A stretch of 64,000 nt of DNA from Streptomyces sp. NBC_00620. GTDB lineage: Bacteria > Actinomycetota > Actinomycetes > Streptomycetales > Streptomycetaceae. The notes below the pieces were generated by a model. The model had not been told where the DNA came from and made no database searches. It saw nothing but the letters and a program-made list of their open reading frames with translations. The translations under genes and the position numbers were made by a program. Location: NCBI RefSeq assembly GCF_026341825.1, contig NZ_JAPENY010000002.1, forward strand, positions 868,001 through 932,000. The letters run 5' to 3'. Every line of letters starts with the position of its first letter. Position 1 is the first letter of the stretch. Below are positions 50,175-59,700 of the stretch, piece after piece.

Positions 50175-51200
50175 TCAGGAGGCGAAGTCGAGCAGCACCT
50201 TGCAGGACCGCCCGCGGTCGGCGGCCAGTGCGAACGCCGATTCCGCCTCCCGCACCGGCACCACCGCACTGATCAGCCCGTCGAACGCCGGCTCGGCCGC
50301 GAGCAGTGTCAGCGCCTCGTCGAACTCGGTGTCGAAGCGGAAAGCGCCCCGCAGTTCGATCTCCCGGCTGACGACCAGGTTGCCCGCGAAGGAGCTCAGC
50401 CCCGGCGGCAGCATGCCGAGCTGCACGACGACCCCGCCACGCCGTACGAGGCGGAGGCAGGTGTCCAGACCCGCGGCGACACCGGACGCCTCGATGGCGA
50501 CGTCGACCTCCGACGGCCACCCGGGATCGCCGGGGTCGTCGGCCCGTACGACCGAGTCCGCGCCCGCCGAGGCGGCGTACGCCAGTGCCTCCGGCAGGAG
50601 ATCGGTGGCCGTCACCCGCGCGGCGCCCGCGGCCTTCGCGGCGGCCACCACCAGGCAGCCGATGGGCCCGGCCCCCGTCACCAGCACATGCCGCCCGGAC
50701 ACGGAGCCGGCCCGCCGTACCGCGTGCAGTGCGACGGACAAGGGCTCGGCGAGCGCCGCCCGGCGCAGCTCGAGTCCAGCGGGCAGTGCCCGCAACTGCT
50801 CGGTGGGCACGGTAACTTGGGCGGAGAACCCGCCCTGGATGTGCGGCATCCGCGCCGCGCTCCCCAGATACCGGGTGTCACGGCACACGTTCCGGCGCCC
50901 GTCGGCACACTCGGGACACACGCCGCACGGAGTCGCGGGGTGCACGGCAACAGCCGTTCCCGGTACGGGACCTGAGGCGCCGTCACCGTACGACAGCACC
51001 GTTCCCACGACCTCGTGCCCCAGCACCATCGGCTCCCGCAGCCGGAAGTCGCCGACCCCGCCGTGCCGCCAGTAGTGCAGGTCGGACCCGCACACCCCGC
51101 CGTACCGGACGGCGACCAGGGCCTGCCCGGGACCGGGGGAGGGCGCGGGCAACTCGTCGACCCGCAGGTCGTTCTCACCGTGGATCACACAGCCGAGCAT
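50175..51200 (-). CDS. idnD: Zinc-containing alcohol dehydrogenase, L-idonate 5-dehydrogenase-like
   Basis: A 341-residue medium-chain dehydrogenase. Catalytic zinc region: YGGVCGSDLHYWRHG and VLGHEVVGTV. Structural zinc cysteines: CGVCPECADGRRNVC. Rossmann motif: VTGAGPIGCLVVAAAK. As last gene of the gluconate cluster it probably oxidises L-idonate to 5-ketogluconate. That assignment rests on the gene context and on homologous clusters (S. coelicolor SCO1682 region, from memory); the symbol is tentative. GGGAG precedes ATG 51200. Confidence 0.85.
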   Translation of the reverse strand: MLGCVIHGENDLRVDELPAPSPGPGQALVAVRYGGVCGSDLHYWRHGGVGDFRLREPMVLGHEVVGTVLSYGDGASGPVPGTAVAVHPATPCGVCPECADGRRNVCRDTRYLGSAARMPHIQGGFSAQVTVPTEQLRALPAGLELRRAALAEPLSVALHAVRRAGSVSGRHVLVTGAGPIGCLVVAAAKAAGAARVTATDLLPEALAYAASAGADSVVRADDPGDPGWPSEVDVAIEASGVAAGLDTCLRLVRRGGVVVQLGMLPPGLSSFAGNLVVSREIELRGAFRFDTEFDEALTLLAAEPAFDGLISAVVPVREAESAFALAADRGRSCKVLLDFAS

Positions 51201-51260
51201 GGTCGGGCTCCCTTCACCGCGCACTTGTCATGCCGCGTCACAGCACACTCGCCAGGCACG

Positions 51261-52019
51261 TCACAGCACACTCGTCATGCCGCCGTCGACGTACAGCACC
51301 TGCCCGCTGACGAAGTCCGCCGCGGGAGAGGCGAGGAACAGCACCCCGCCGACCAGATCCTCCGTACGGCCCCAGCGCCCGGCCGGCGTACGCCGCCGCA
51401 CCCACGCGCTGAACTCCTCGTCGGCCACCAGGGGTTGGGTCAGCTCGGTCTCGATGTAACCGGGCCCGAGCCCGTTGACCTGCACTCCGCGAGGACCCCA
51501 GTCCGCGCACATGCCCTTGGTGAGCATCTTCAGCGCGCCCTTGGTGGCCGCGTACGGGGCGATGCCCGGACGGACGACCTCGCTCTGCAGGGAGCAGATG
51601 TTGATGATCTTTCCGTGGCCGCGCTCGGTCATCCCGCGCGCGGCCTCACGTCCGACCAGAAACGCACTCGTCAGGTTCGTGTTCAGGATCCGGTGCCAGT
51701 CGGCGTCCGTGAACTCCAGGAGCGGGGCCCGCAGTTGCATACCGGCGTTGTTGACGAGGATGTCGAGCGGACCCACCCGCTCCTCAACGTCCGCTATTCC
51801 GGCGGCGACCGACGGACCGTCGGTGACGTCGAACGCCGCGGTGTGGATCTCACCGGGCAGCTCCGACGCGGCCTTGCTGAGCCGTTCGCCGTCGCGCCCG
51901 TTGAGCACCACCGTGCAGCCGGCCTCCGCAAGGCCCCGGGCCAGCGCGAACCCGATGCCGCGACTGGACCCGGTGACCAGCGCCGTACGGCCGCTGATGT
52001 CGAACAGAGGGTGACTCAT
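51261..52019 (-). CDS. Gluconate 5-dehydrogenase-like SDR
   Basis: A 252-residue short-chain dehydrogenase. Cofactor motif VTGSSRGIGFALARG, the NNAG motif DILVNNAGMQLRAPL, and catalytic Ser/Tyr/Lys in INICSLQSEVVRPGIAPYAATKGALKML. C-terminus ASPAADFVSGQVLYVDGGM is typical. It interconverts 5-ketogluconate and gluconate, joining the idonate dehydrogenase product to gluconate kinase. It lies 20 bases from the gntP gene stop, in the same operon. Confidence 0.88.
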   Translation of the reverse strand: MSHPLFDISGRTALVTGSSRGIGFALARGLAEAGCTVVLNGRDGERLSKAASELPGEIHTAAFDVTDGPSVAAGIADVEERVGPLDILVNNAGMQLRAPLLEFTDADWHRILNTNLTSAFLVGREAARGMTERGHGKIINICSLQSEVVRPGIAPYAATKGALKMLTKGMCADWGPRGVQVNGLGPGYIETELTQPLVADEEFSAWVRRRTPAGRWGRTEDLVGGVLFLASPAADFVSGQVLYVDGGMTSVL

Positions 52020-52038
52020 ACCCGTACCCCTAGATCAC

Positions 52039-53436
52039 TTAGATCACTAGCGACAGCAGCAGGACCAGCCCGCCCGCGACCACCGAGATGATCGTCTCCA
52101 TGACCGACCACGTCTTGATGGTCTGGCCGACGTTCAGGCCGAAGTACTCCTTGACCAGCCAGAACCCGGCGTCGTTGACATGGCTGAAGAAGAGCGAGCC
52201 CGCGCCGATCGCCAGCACCAGGAGGGAGACGTGCGCGGTCGACATGTCGGCCGCGAGGGGTGCGACGAGACCGGCGGCCGAGATGGTGGCGACGGTCGCC
52301 GAACCGGTCGCGAGCCGGATCGCCACCGCGATCAGCCAGGCGAGCAGCAGCGCGGGGATCGACCAGTCCTTGGAGATGTCCAGGATCATCTGGCCCACGC
52401 CCGAGTCGATCAGCGTCTGCTTGAAGCCGCCGCCCGCGCCGACGATCAGCAGGATGCCCGCGATCGGGGCGAGCGACTTCTCGACGGTCGTCGACAGCCG
52501 GTCCTTGGTGAAGCCGGCCGCGCGGCCCAGGGTGAACATGCCGACTATCACGGCGGCGAGCAGCGCGATCAGCGGCGAGCCGATCACGTCGAAGACGCGC
52601 TGGATCATGTGCGTGGGGTCGTCCACGACGATGTCCACCAGCGCCTTGGCCAGCATCAGCACGACCGGGAGCAGCATGGTCGCGATGGTGGCGCCGAAGC
52701 TGGGGCGCTTCTCCAGGTCCTCGGAGGCGCGGGCGGGGATCATCTTGTCGGGGGCCGGGACGTCCACCCACCGGGCGGCGCACTTCGAGAAGACCGGACC
52801 CGCGATGATCACCGTGGGGATGGCCACCAGGATGCCGAGAGCCAGCGTGAGGCCGAGGTTGGCACCCACCGCGTCGATCGCGACCAGCGGGCCGGGGTGC
52901 GGCGGGATCAGGCCGTGCATCACGGACAGGCCGGCGAGGGCCGGGATGCCGATGCGCATCAGGGAGTAGTTGCCGCGCTTGGCGACCATCAGGACGACCG
53001 GGATAAGGAGCACGATGCCGACTTCAAAGAACAGCGGCAGACCGATCACCGAGGCGATCAGCACCATCGCCCACGGCATGGCACGCCCACCCGCCTTGGC
53101 GAGGATCGTGTCGACGATCTGGTCGGCGCCGCCGGAGTCGGCCAGCAGCTTGCCGAGGATCGCGCCGAGCGCGATCAGGACGCCCACGCCGGCGACGGTC
53201 GAGCCGAGCCCGGTCGTGAAGCTGACGATGACCTTGTCCAGCGGCGCTCCGGCGAACGCGCCGAGGGCGAGCGAGCCGATGGTCAGGGCCAGGAAGGCGT
53301 GCACTTTGAACTTGGTGATGAGCAGGACGATGACGGCGATGCCCGCCAGCACGGCGATACCCAGCTGAGCATGGCCGGCCGAGGTGATCGGCTCGACGGT
53401 GTCCGCTGCCAGCATCTCGGCGCTGAGTCTGGTCAC
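52039..53436 (-). CDS. gntP: Gluconate:proton symporter
   Basis: A 465-residue GntP-family permease with about 12-14 helices. Signatures: LADSGGADQIVDTILAKAGGRAMPWAMVLIASVIGLPLFFEVGIVLLIP and HPGPLVAIDAVGANLGLTLALGI, and near the end FFSHVNDAGFWLVKEYFGLNVGQTIKTWSVMETI, all typical of the family. It imports gluconate or idonate. GTG 53436 follows AGGGAACC. It is the second gene of the minus-strand operon after gntK. Confidence 0.95.
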   Translation of the reverse strand: MTRLSAEMLAADTVEPITSAGHAQLGIAVLAGIAVIVLLITKFKVHAFLALTIGSLALGAFAGAPLDKVIVSFTTGLGSTVAGVGVLIALGAILGKLLADSGGADQIVDTILAKAGGRAMPWAMVLIASVIGLPLFFEVGIVLLIPVVLMVAKRGNYSLMRIGIPALAGLSVMHGLIPPHPGPLVAIDAVGANLGLTLALGILVAIPTVIIAGPVFSKCAARWVDVPAPDKMIPARASEDLEKRPSFGATIATMLLPVVLMLAKALVDIVVDDPTHMIQRVFDVIGSPLIALLAAVIVGMFTLGRAAGFTKDRLSTTVEKSLAPIAGILLIVGAGGGFKQTLIDSGVGQMILDISKDWSIPALLLAWLIAVAIRLATGSATVATISAAGLVAPLAADMSTAHVSLLVLAIGAGSLFFSHVNDAGFWLVKEYFGLNVGQTIKTWSVMETIISVVAGGLVLLLSLVI

Positions 53437-53474
53437 GGTGGTTCCCTTACGTGAGAAAGATCGGCAAAAGGGGG

Positions 53475-54002
53475 TTAGTTGGAGGGCTGGGGCAGGTCGC
53501 GGAGTGCGGCCACGGCCCGCTCGGTGATCTCTCCGGGGTCGCCGGAGACATCCACGGCGACACCCGCCTCGTCCGCCTCCAGCGGCTGGAGGGTGGCGAA
53601 CTGGGAGTCCAGGAGCGCCGTGGGCATGAAGTGCCCCTGGCGGTGCGACATCCGGTCCTCGATGAGCGCGCGGTCACCGGTGAGGTGCACGAACACGACT
53701 CCGGGCGCCGCCGCCCGCAGCCGGTCCCGGTAGCCGCGCTTCAGCGCCGAGCTGCTGACGACCCCGCCGAGCCCCGCCCGCTCGTGCGCCCAGCGCCCGA
53801 TGGCGTCGAGCCACGGCCACCGGTCCTCGTCGGTGAGCGGGGTCCCGGCCGACATCTTGGCGATGTTGGCCTGGGGGTGGAAGTCGTCGCCCTCGGCGTA
53901 CGGAACGCCGAGCCGGGCCGCAAGCAGGGGACCGATGGTGGTCTTCCCGGTGCCTGCGACGCCCATGACCACGACGACGTGGGGGGTGCGCGTCAGCTGC
54001 AT
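53475..54002 (-). CDS. gntK: Gluconokinase
   Basis: This 175-residue kinase phosphorylates gluconate to 6-phosphogluconate for the pentose phosphate or Entner-Doudoroff routes. P-loop: VMGVAGTGKTTIGPLLAARLG (about residues 13-30). GDDFHPQANIAKMSAGTPLTDEDRWPWL and SSSALKRGYRDRLR are characteristic of the GntK family. ATG 54002 begins the operon. The start is preceded by GAGAG, a weak ribosome site. It is divergent from gntR. Confidence 0.95.
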   Translation of the reverse strand: MQLTRTPHVVVVMGVAGTGKTTIGPLLAARLGVPYAEGDDFHPQANIAKMSAGTPLTDEDRWPWLDAIGRWAHERAGLGGVVSSSALKRGYRDRLRAAAPGVVFVHLTGDRALIEDRMSHRQGHFMPTALLDSQFATLQPLEADEAGVAVDVSGDPGEITERAVAALRDLPQPSN

Positions 54003-54039
54003 CGTGCTCTCGCTGTCTTCATCGTCTACGTCGACACCT

Positions 54040-54052
54040 GACATCCGATGTC
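54040..54052. promoter_or_regulatory. Palindrome in the gntR-gntK intergenic region
   Basis: GACATCCGATGTC is a perfect 13-base palindrome 38 bases upstream of gntK in the 146-base divergent promoter region. It is a candidate GntR operator. tgacatataagtctgac lies 60 bases away (54096-54112) and could be a second, weaker half-site. Confidence 0.45.
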
Positions 54053-54148
54053 GACGACACTGAAACGCATTAGGTACGACAAATTCAAGAGTCTGTGACA
54101 TATAAGTCTGACTTTTTGTTCCGAGGGGCGGACTCGTACGCTGGCTCC

Positions 54149-54850
54149 ATGAGCACACGGGGCCGGGGCCTGCACGAACATGTACTGGGAACCCTCGGGC
54201 CGGCGATCACCGCGGGCGAGTACCCGCCGGGCAGCGTGCTGCGCACGGACGAACTCGCCCAGCGCTTCGAGGTGTCACGCTCCGTGATGCGTGAGGCGGT
54301 CCGGGTGCTCGAGTCCATGCACCTGGTCGAGTCCCGCCGCCGCGTCGGCGTGACGGTCCTGCCCAAGGTCGAGTGGAACGTGTACGACCCTCAGGTCATC
54401 CGCTGGCGGCTGGCCGGAGCCGACCGCCCCCACCAGCTGCGTTCGCTCACCGTGCTGCGCTCCGCCGTCGAACCGATCGCCGCGGGCCTCGCCGCCAAGC
54501 ACGCCACCGCCGCGCAGTGCGCCGAACTCACCGAGTGCGCGCTCGGCATGGTCGGCACCTCACGCGGCCATCAGCTGGAGGGGTATCTCGTCCACGACGT
54601 CGCCTTCCACCGGGTGATCCTCAACGCCTCGGGCAACGAGATGTTCGCCCGGCTCGGCGATGTCGTCGCGGAGGTCCTGGCGGGCCGCACCCACCACGAG
54701 GTCATGTTCGAGGACCCCGACCCCGCGGCCGTCACCCTCCACGTCCAGGTCGCGGAGGCCGTCCGCGAGGGCGACGCGGCCCGCGCCGAGGCACTCACCC
54801 GCGAGATCACGGTGGGCGCGCTCCAGGAGCTGGACATACTGGCGCCGTAG
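54149..54850 (+). CDS. gntR: GntR/FadR-family repressor of the gluconate operon
   Basis: A 233-residue regulator. The winged helix (about residues 8-72) reads ITAGEYPPGSVLRTDELAQRFEVSRSVMREAVRVLESMHLVESRRRVGVTV. The C-terminal FCD domain (about 85-225) has the metal-binding type histidines in HDVAFHRVIL and LHVQVAEAV. It is divergent from gntK and by precedent in S. coelicolor represses the gluconate genes and is induced by gluconate or its phosphate. TACGCT six bases before ATG 54149 suggests a leaderless transcript. Confidence 0.95.
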   Translation: MSTRGRGLHEHVLGTLGPAITAGEYPPGSVLRTDELAQRFEVSRSVMREAVRVLESMHLVESRRRVGVTVLPKVEWNVYDPQVIRWRLAGADRPHQLRSLTVLRSAVEPIAAGLAAKHATAAQCAELTECALGMVGTSRGHQLEGYLVHDVAFHRVILNASGNEMFARLGDVVAEVLAGRTHHEVMFEDPDPAAVTLHVQVAEAVREGDAARAEALTREITVGALQELDILAP

Positions 54851-54879
54851 CGGCTACTGGATGTAGTCGGCCGTAGCGG

Positions 54880-55254
54880 CTACTGGATGAAGTCCCCGTC
54901 CACGTACACCCACGCGCCGTCGACCCGCTCGAAGCGGCTGCGCTCATGCAGCGAGCCGCCCCGGTAGGAGGCCCGGAAGGTCACGGTCCCCGCCGAGTGG
55001 AACGCGGAGCCGTCACCCGTCTCCAGGATCTCGAGGCCGGTCCACCGCATCCCGGGATCGAAGTCGACGGAGGCGGGCCGGGTGCGTGGGTGCCAGGTCC
55101 GCAGGAGGTACTTCTCGTCCTGCCGTACGAAGGCGGCGTACCGCGACCGCATCAGCGCCTCGGCGGTCGGCGCGGCCGCAGCACCCGAGTGGTAGCGCCC
55201 GCAGCACTCCTCGTACGCCCGGGGAAGCCCGCACGGGCAGGAGCGACTGGTCAT
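54880..55254 (-). CDS. YchJ-family SEC-C motif protein
   Basis: A 124-residue protein with an N-terminal zinc-binding SEC-C-like motif, CPCGLPRAYEECCGRYH (Cys residues 6, 8, 17 and 18, and His 22), and a central cystatin-like fold (EALMRSRYAAFVRQDEKYLLRTWHP ... SRFERVDGAWVYVDGD). This matches the YchJ/UPF0225 family, of unknown function. It starts 20 bases after the M1 peptidase stop, on the same strand, so it may be the last gene of that operon. Confidence 0.88.
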   Translation of the reverse strand: MTSRSCPCGLPRAYEECCGRYHSGAAAAPTAEALMRSRYAAFVRQDEKYLLRTWHPRTRPASVDFDPGMRWTGLEILETGDGSAFHSAGTVTFRASYRGGSLHERSRFERVDGAWVYVDGDFIQ

Positions 55255-55273
55255 GGTGCGAATCCCTCTGCGT

Positions 55274-56746
55274 CTACGCCGAGTCGGCGTTGGTCGGCGG
55301 GTAGGTGGGCCGCGCCGGAAGCCGAGAGGCCGTGGGCGAGGGCAGCGGAGGGAGCGCCCTCTTGTCCAGCCATGCGGCGAACATGTCGTCCAGGGGTTCG
55401 GCCGCGTAGCGGGTGACATGCGCGGTGAAAGCGGCTGTCGTCACTGCGCCGCCCCGGTACTGAGTGGCCCATCCGCGCAGCATGCGGAAGAAGGCTTCGT
55501 CACCCATCGCGCAGCGGAGCGCGTGCAGGACGAGCCCGCCGCGCTCGTAGAGCCGGTCGTCGAACATCAGCTTGCGCCCCGGGTCGGACAGACACAGGTC
55601 CTGCGGCAGCGCGGACAGCTTCCGGTGGGCGGCGGCGGCGAGTTGATGCGCCCCGCGGCCGCCGGAACGCTCCGACCACAGCCACTCCGCGTACTTGGCG
55701 AACCCCTCGTTCAGCCAGATGTGCCGCCAGTCCGCGATGGACACGCTGTTGCCGAACCACTGGTGCGCCAGCTCGTGCGCGATCAGCCGCTCCGAACCGC
55801 GTGCCCCGTCCACGTGGTTGGCACCGAACAGCGACAACCCCTGTGCCTCGACGGGCACATCGAGCTCCTCCTCCGTCACCACCACCGCGTACTCGCCGAA
55901 CGGATAGGGCCCGAAGAGATCCTCGAACAGCTCCATCATCGCGGGCTGCCGCGCGAAGTCCCGGGAGAACTCGGAGAGCAGATCGGCGGGCAGATGACCG
56001 GTCTGCGGCACGCCGCCGAGGCCCGGGTCGCCGAGCAGCACCGTCTGGTACTTCCCGATCGAAAGGCCGACCAGATAGCTGGACGTCGGCGCCGACTGCT
56101 CGTAGACCCAGGTGGTCGTCGAAGCCCGCGTCGTACGGGTCAGCAGCCGGCCACCGGCCACCACCGAGTACGCGGACGGTGTGGTGATCGAGATCTGGTA
56201 GGCGGCCTTGTCGGCCGGGCGGTCGTTGCACGGATACCAGGAGGGCGCGCCGATCGGCTGGCTCGCCACCAGAGCCCCGTCCTCGAGCTCCTCCCAACCG
56301 AGCCCGCCCCAGGGGCTGTTCACCGGCTTGGGATTGCCGGCCCAGTGCACCTCGACGGTGAAGGCGGCACCGGCCCGGATCGGCTTCGGGGGACGGATGC
56401 GCAGCTTGCCGCCGCGGTGCGTGTAGTGCGGTGCCTTGCCGTCGACACGGACCCGGCCGATCCGGAAGTCGGCCAGGTTCAGGTGGAACTCGGTGAGCGG
56501 GGAGCGGCCCGCTATGGCGTTGAGCCGCACGGTGCCGGAGAGCCGGTTCGGGCCGGGGCGGTAGTCCAGCGCGAGTTCGTACCGGTGCACCCGGTAGCGG
56601 GGATCACCGTTGGCCGGGAAGTACGGGTCCGATCCCACTGTCTGCTGAACGCTCACTGCTGCGTCTGCTCCCTGCCCTGTGCTCGTACGACGTGCCGGTA
56701 CACCGCCCTTCGTATCCGATCCGGCCTTCGCTTCTATGAACGCCAT
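55274..56746 (-). CDS. M1-family metallopeptidase (aminopeptidase-like)
   Basis: A 490-residue zinc peptidase. The catalytic motif is HELAH at 324-328 with third zinc ligand E347 in WLNEGFAKYAEWLW. The exopeptidase motif is not GAMEN but LSLFGANH with a nearby EAQG (300-303), which may shift specificity. There is no signal peptide. The coding region begins inside the last 13 bases of the Pls-type synthetase, so the two proteins are made together. In epsilon-polylysine producers a peptidase next to the synthetase has been reported to trim or degrade the polymer (recollection, not checked); this enzyme may do the same. Confidence 0.88.
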   Translation of the reverse strand: MAFIEAKAGSDTKGGVPARRTSTGQGADAAVSVQQTVGSDPYFPANGDPRYRVHRYELALDYRPGPNRLSGTVRLNAIAGRSPLTEFHLNLADFRIGRVRVDGKAPHYTHRGGKLRIRPPKPIRAGAAFTVEVHWAGNPKPVNSPWGGLGWEELEDGALVASQPIGAPSWYPCNDRPADKAAYQISITTPSAYSVVAGGRLLTRTTRASTTTWVYEQSAPTSSYLVGLSIGKYQTVLLGDPGLGGVPQTGHLPADLLSEFSRDFARQPAMMELFEDLFGPYPFGEYAVVVTEEELDVPVEAQGLSLFGANHVDGARGSERLIAHELAHQWFGNSVSIADWRHIWLNEGFAKYAEWLWSERSGGRGAHQLAAAAHRKLSALPQDLCLSDPGRKLMFDDRLYERGGLVLHALRCAMGDEAFFRMLRGWATQYRGGAVTTAAFTAHVTRYAAEPLDDMFAAWLDKRALPPLPSPTASRLPARPTYPPTNADSA

Positions 56747-59700
56747 GACTCGATCGGGTTGCCCAGCCAGCGGGTGTCGTCGGGAACGGACTCCGCCGCC
56801 ATCACGAGCGACGCGGGACCCAGTGTGGAACGGGCCCCGACGGTGCTGCCGGGCAGGACGATTCCGCCCGGACCCAGGGTGGCGCCCTCACGGAGGACAA
56901 CAGTATCCGTCCGCAAGATCCGGTCGTGGAAGAGGTGAGTCTGCAGGACACAGCCCCGATTCACGGTGGAAGCATCGCCGAGCGACACCAGGTCCGTCTC
57001 GGGCAGCCAGTAACTCTCGACCCAGGCGCCCTTGCCGATCCGGGCACCGAGCCCGCGCAGCCACGCCGTCATCAGCGGCGTACCCGGCACGGAACCCGCC
57101 AGCCACGGCACGGCCACCACCTCGACGAAGGTGTCCGCCAGCTCATTGCGCCACACGAAGCTGCTCCACAGCGGGTGCTCGCCCGCCCGGTGCCGCCCCA
57201 CGAGTACCCACTTCGCCACGATGGACAGCACACACGCGAGCGCGCCCACGCCGAGCAGCACCACCCCGGCGAGCGCCCAGGCCCATGCCCCCAGCGCACT
57301 CAGCGCGGCCACCGTCAGTACGGCAAGCGCCGCCGAGCAGAACACCGGCACGATCCGGCACAGCTCCACCAGACCGCGTGCCCACAGCAGGTGCGCGGGC
57401 GGGTCGTATGTACGGCTCTGATCGCCGCCCTGCGCGGCACGCGGCAGCTTCATCGGCGGCAGCCCCAGATAGGAGCTGCCCTTCTTCGCCTTCTTCGGCG
57501 TCGCCGACAGCACTCCGACCAGACCGCCGTCCGGCACGCTGCGGCCGGGCGCGGTCATCCCGGAGTTCCCGAGGAACGCCCGGCGCCCGATCTCGGCCCG
57601 CCCGATCTTCACCCAGCCACCGCCGAGCTCATACGGCGCGGTGAGTGTGTCGTCCGCGAGGAACGCGCCCTCGCCGACGGTGGTGAGGCTAGGCAGCGCG
57701 AGCACGGTGGACACCTCGGCGCCCCGCCCGATCTTCATCCCGAGCAGCCGCAGCCACACCGGCGTGATCAGCCCGGCGTACAGCGGGAACAGCGTGTCCC
57801 GCGAGCGGTCCATCAGCTGCGTGACCGTCCAGGCCTGCCAGCCGATCCGGCTGTGCGTCGGATACGTACCCGCGCGCAGCCCGAGGCTCAGCAGCCGTAC
57901 GGCGATCAGGAGCAGCAGCGCGTACGCGAGGCCGAAGGCGAGCGTCGCCGGCACCAGGGCCACCGCCGCACCGCGCAGGGCTTCAGCGAGCCCGGCGTCC
58001 GCGCTCACGAACTGATGCGCCACGAGCAGTGCGGCAAGTCCCGCGACCAGCGGCAGCGCGGACAGCGCGAAGCCGGTCACGCCGTACATCACGCGCCAGT
58101 ACGTGCCACGCGCCGGGCGCTCCTTGGGCCAGGCCCGCTTCGCCTTGCCGAGCTTCACGGCGGGCGCTCCGGCCCAGCGCTGCCCGGTGGGAACATGCCC
58201 GGCCACGGCGGAACCGGCGGCCACCTCGGCGCGCTTGCCCACCCGCGCACCGGGGAACAGCAGGCTGCGCGTACCGACCACGGCGTGCGCGCCCACCTTC
58301 ACCGGACCGATCTCCAGCCGGTCACCGTCCAGCCAGTGCCCCGACAGGTCCACCTCGGACTCCACGGCGGCACCCCGGCCCAGCTTGAGCATGCCGGTCA
58401 CCGGCGGCAGCGAGTGCAGATCCACGTCGGGACCGATCTTGGCGCCCAGGGCGCGCGCGTACCGCTCCAGCCAGGACCCGGTCAGCGAGGTCGCGCCACT
58501 GAACTCGACCAGCCGCTCGGCGGTCCACAGCCGCAGATGCACGCTGCCGCCGCGCGGGTGGCGGCCCGCCTTCACACCCCGCAGCAGCAGCCGCGCACCG
58601 CCCGCGGCGATCGCGAGGCGCCCCGGCGGGCTGAAGAGCACGAGGGCCCCGGCGGCGACGAGCCACCACGAGGCGGTCGGCGCCCACGGATACGGCCCGA
58701 ACCAGTGCAGTACGTTCCCGAGCGCGGCCAGCGCCACCGTCCAGCGCAGACCGAGGAGCGTGAACAGCGGGATCAGCAGAAGAAGCTGGGTCGCCTTGGT
58801 CCGCAGCGGAACCGGCGCGATGACCCGCTCGGCGCCGTCGTCCTGCGAGGACTCCTCCAGGTGCCGGGCGAGCTTGCGCAGGGTGGGCTGCTGGTAGATG
58901 TCGAGGACGGCGGCGCTGGCGTAGCGGGTGCGCAGCTTCGTGGTGAGCTGGGCGGCGGCGAGGCTGCCGCCGCCGATCGCGAAGAAGTCGTCGGACGCGG
59001 TGGCGACGGGGATGCCGAGGACCTCGCTCCACTGCTCGGCGAGCCAGGCCTCGGTGCCGTACAGCTGCTCCTTCGCGCCGCCGGTCGCCAGGTTCTCCAG
59101 CGGCCAGGGCAGCGCGTTGCGGTCGACCTTGCCGGAGGTCCGGGTCGGCAGGTCCTCGACCGGCGCGAGCAGCGGGACGAGGGCGGCGGGCAGCTCGGCG
59201 CGCAGCTTCTCGACGGCCGCGGCCTGGTCCCAGCCCTCCTGGGTGACGACATAGCCGACGAGCAGCTGGTTGCCGCTGCGCGCGGTCCGTACGGCGGCCG
59301 CGGCGCCCGCGACACCGGGCAGCGCCTGCAGAGCGGCGTCCACCTCGCCGAGCTCGATCCGGCGCCCGCCGAGCTTGATCTGCTCGTCGGCCCGGCCGAG
59401 GAAGATCAGTCCCTCGGGCTCCGCCTTGACGAGGTCACCACTGCGGTACGCCCGCTCCCAGCCCAGCGACTCGAGCGGCGCGTACTTCTCGGCGTCCTTC
59501 TCGGGGTCGAGATAGCGGGCGAGCCCCACCCCGCCGATGACGAGCTGCCCGCTGTCGCCCATCGCCACGGGCTCCCCGGCCTCGTCGACGACGGCCAGCT
59601 CCCAGCCGTTCAGCGGCAGCCCGATCCGGATCGGCTCCTCGCCGGTCATCAGGGAGGCGCAGGCCACGACGGTCGCCTCGGTGGGCCCGTAGGTGTTCCA

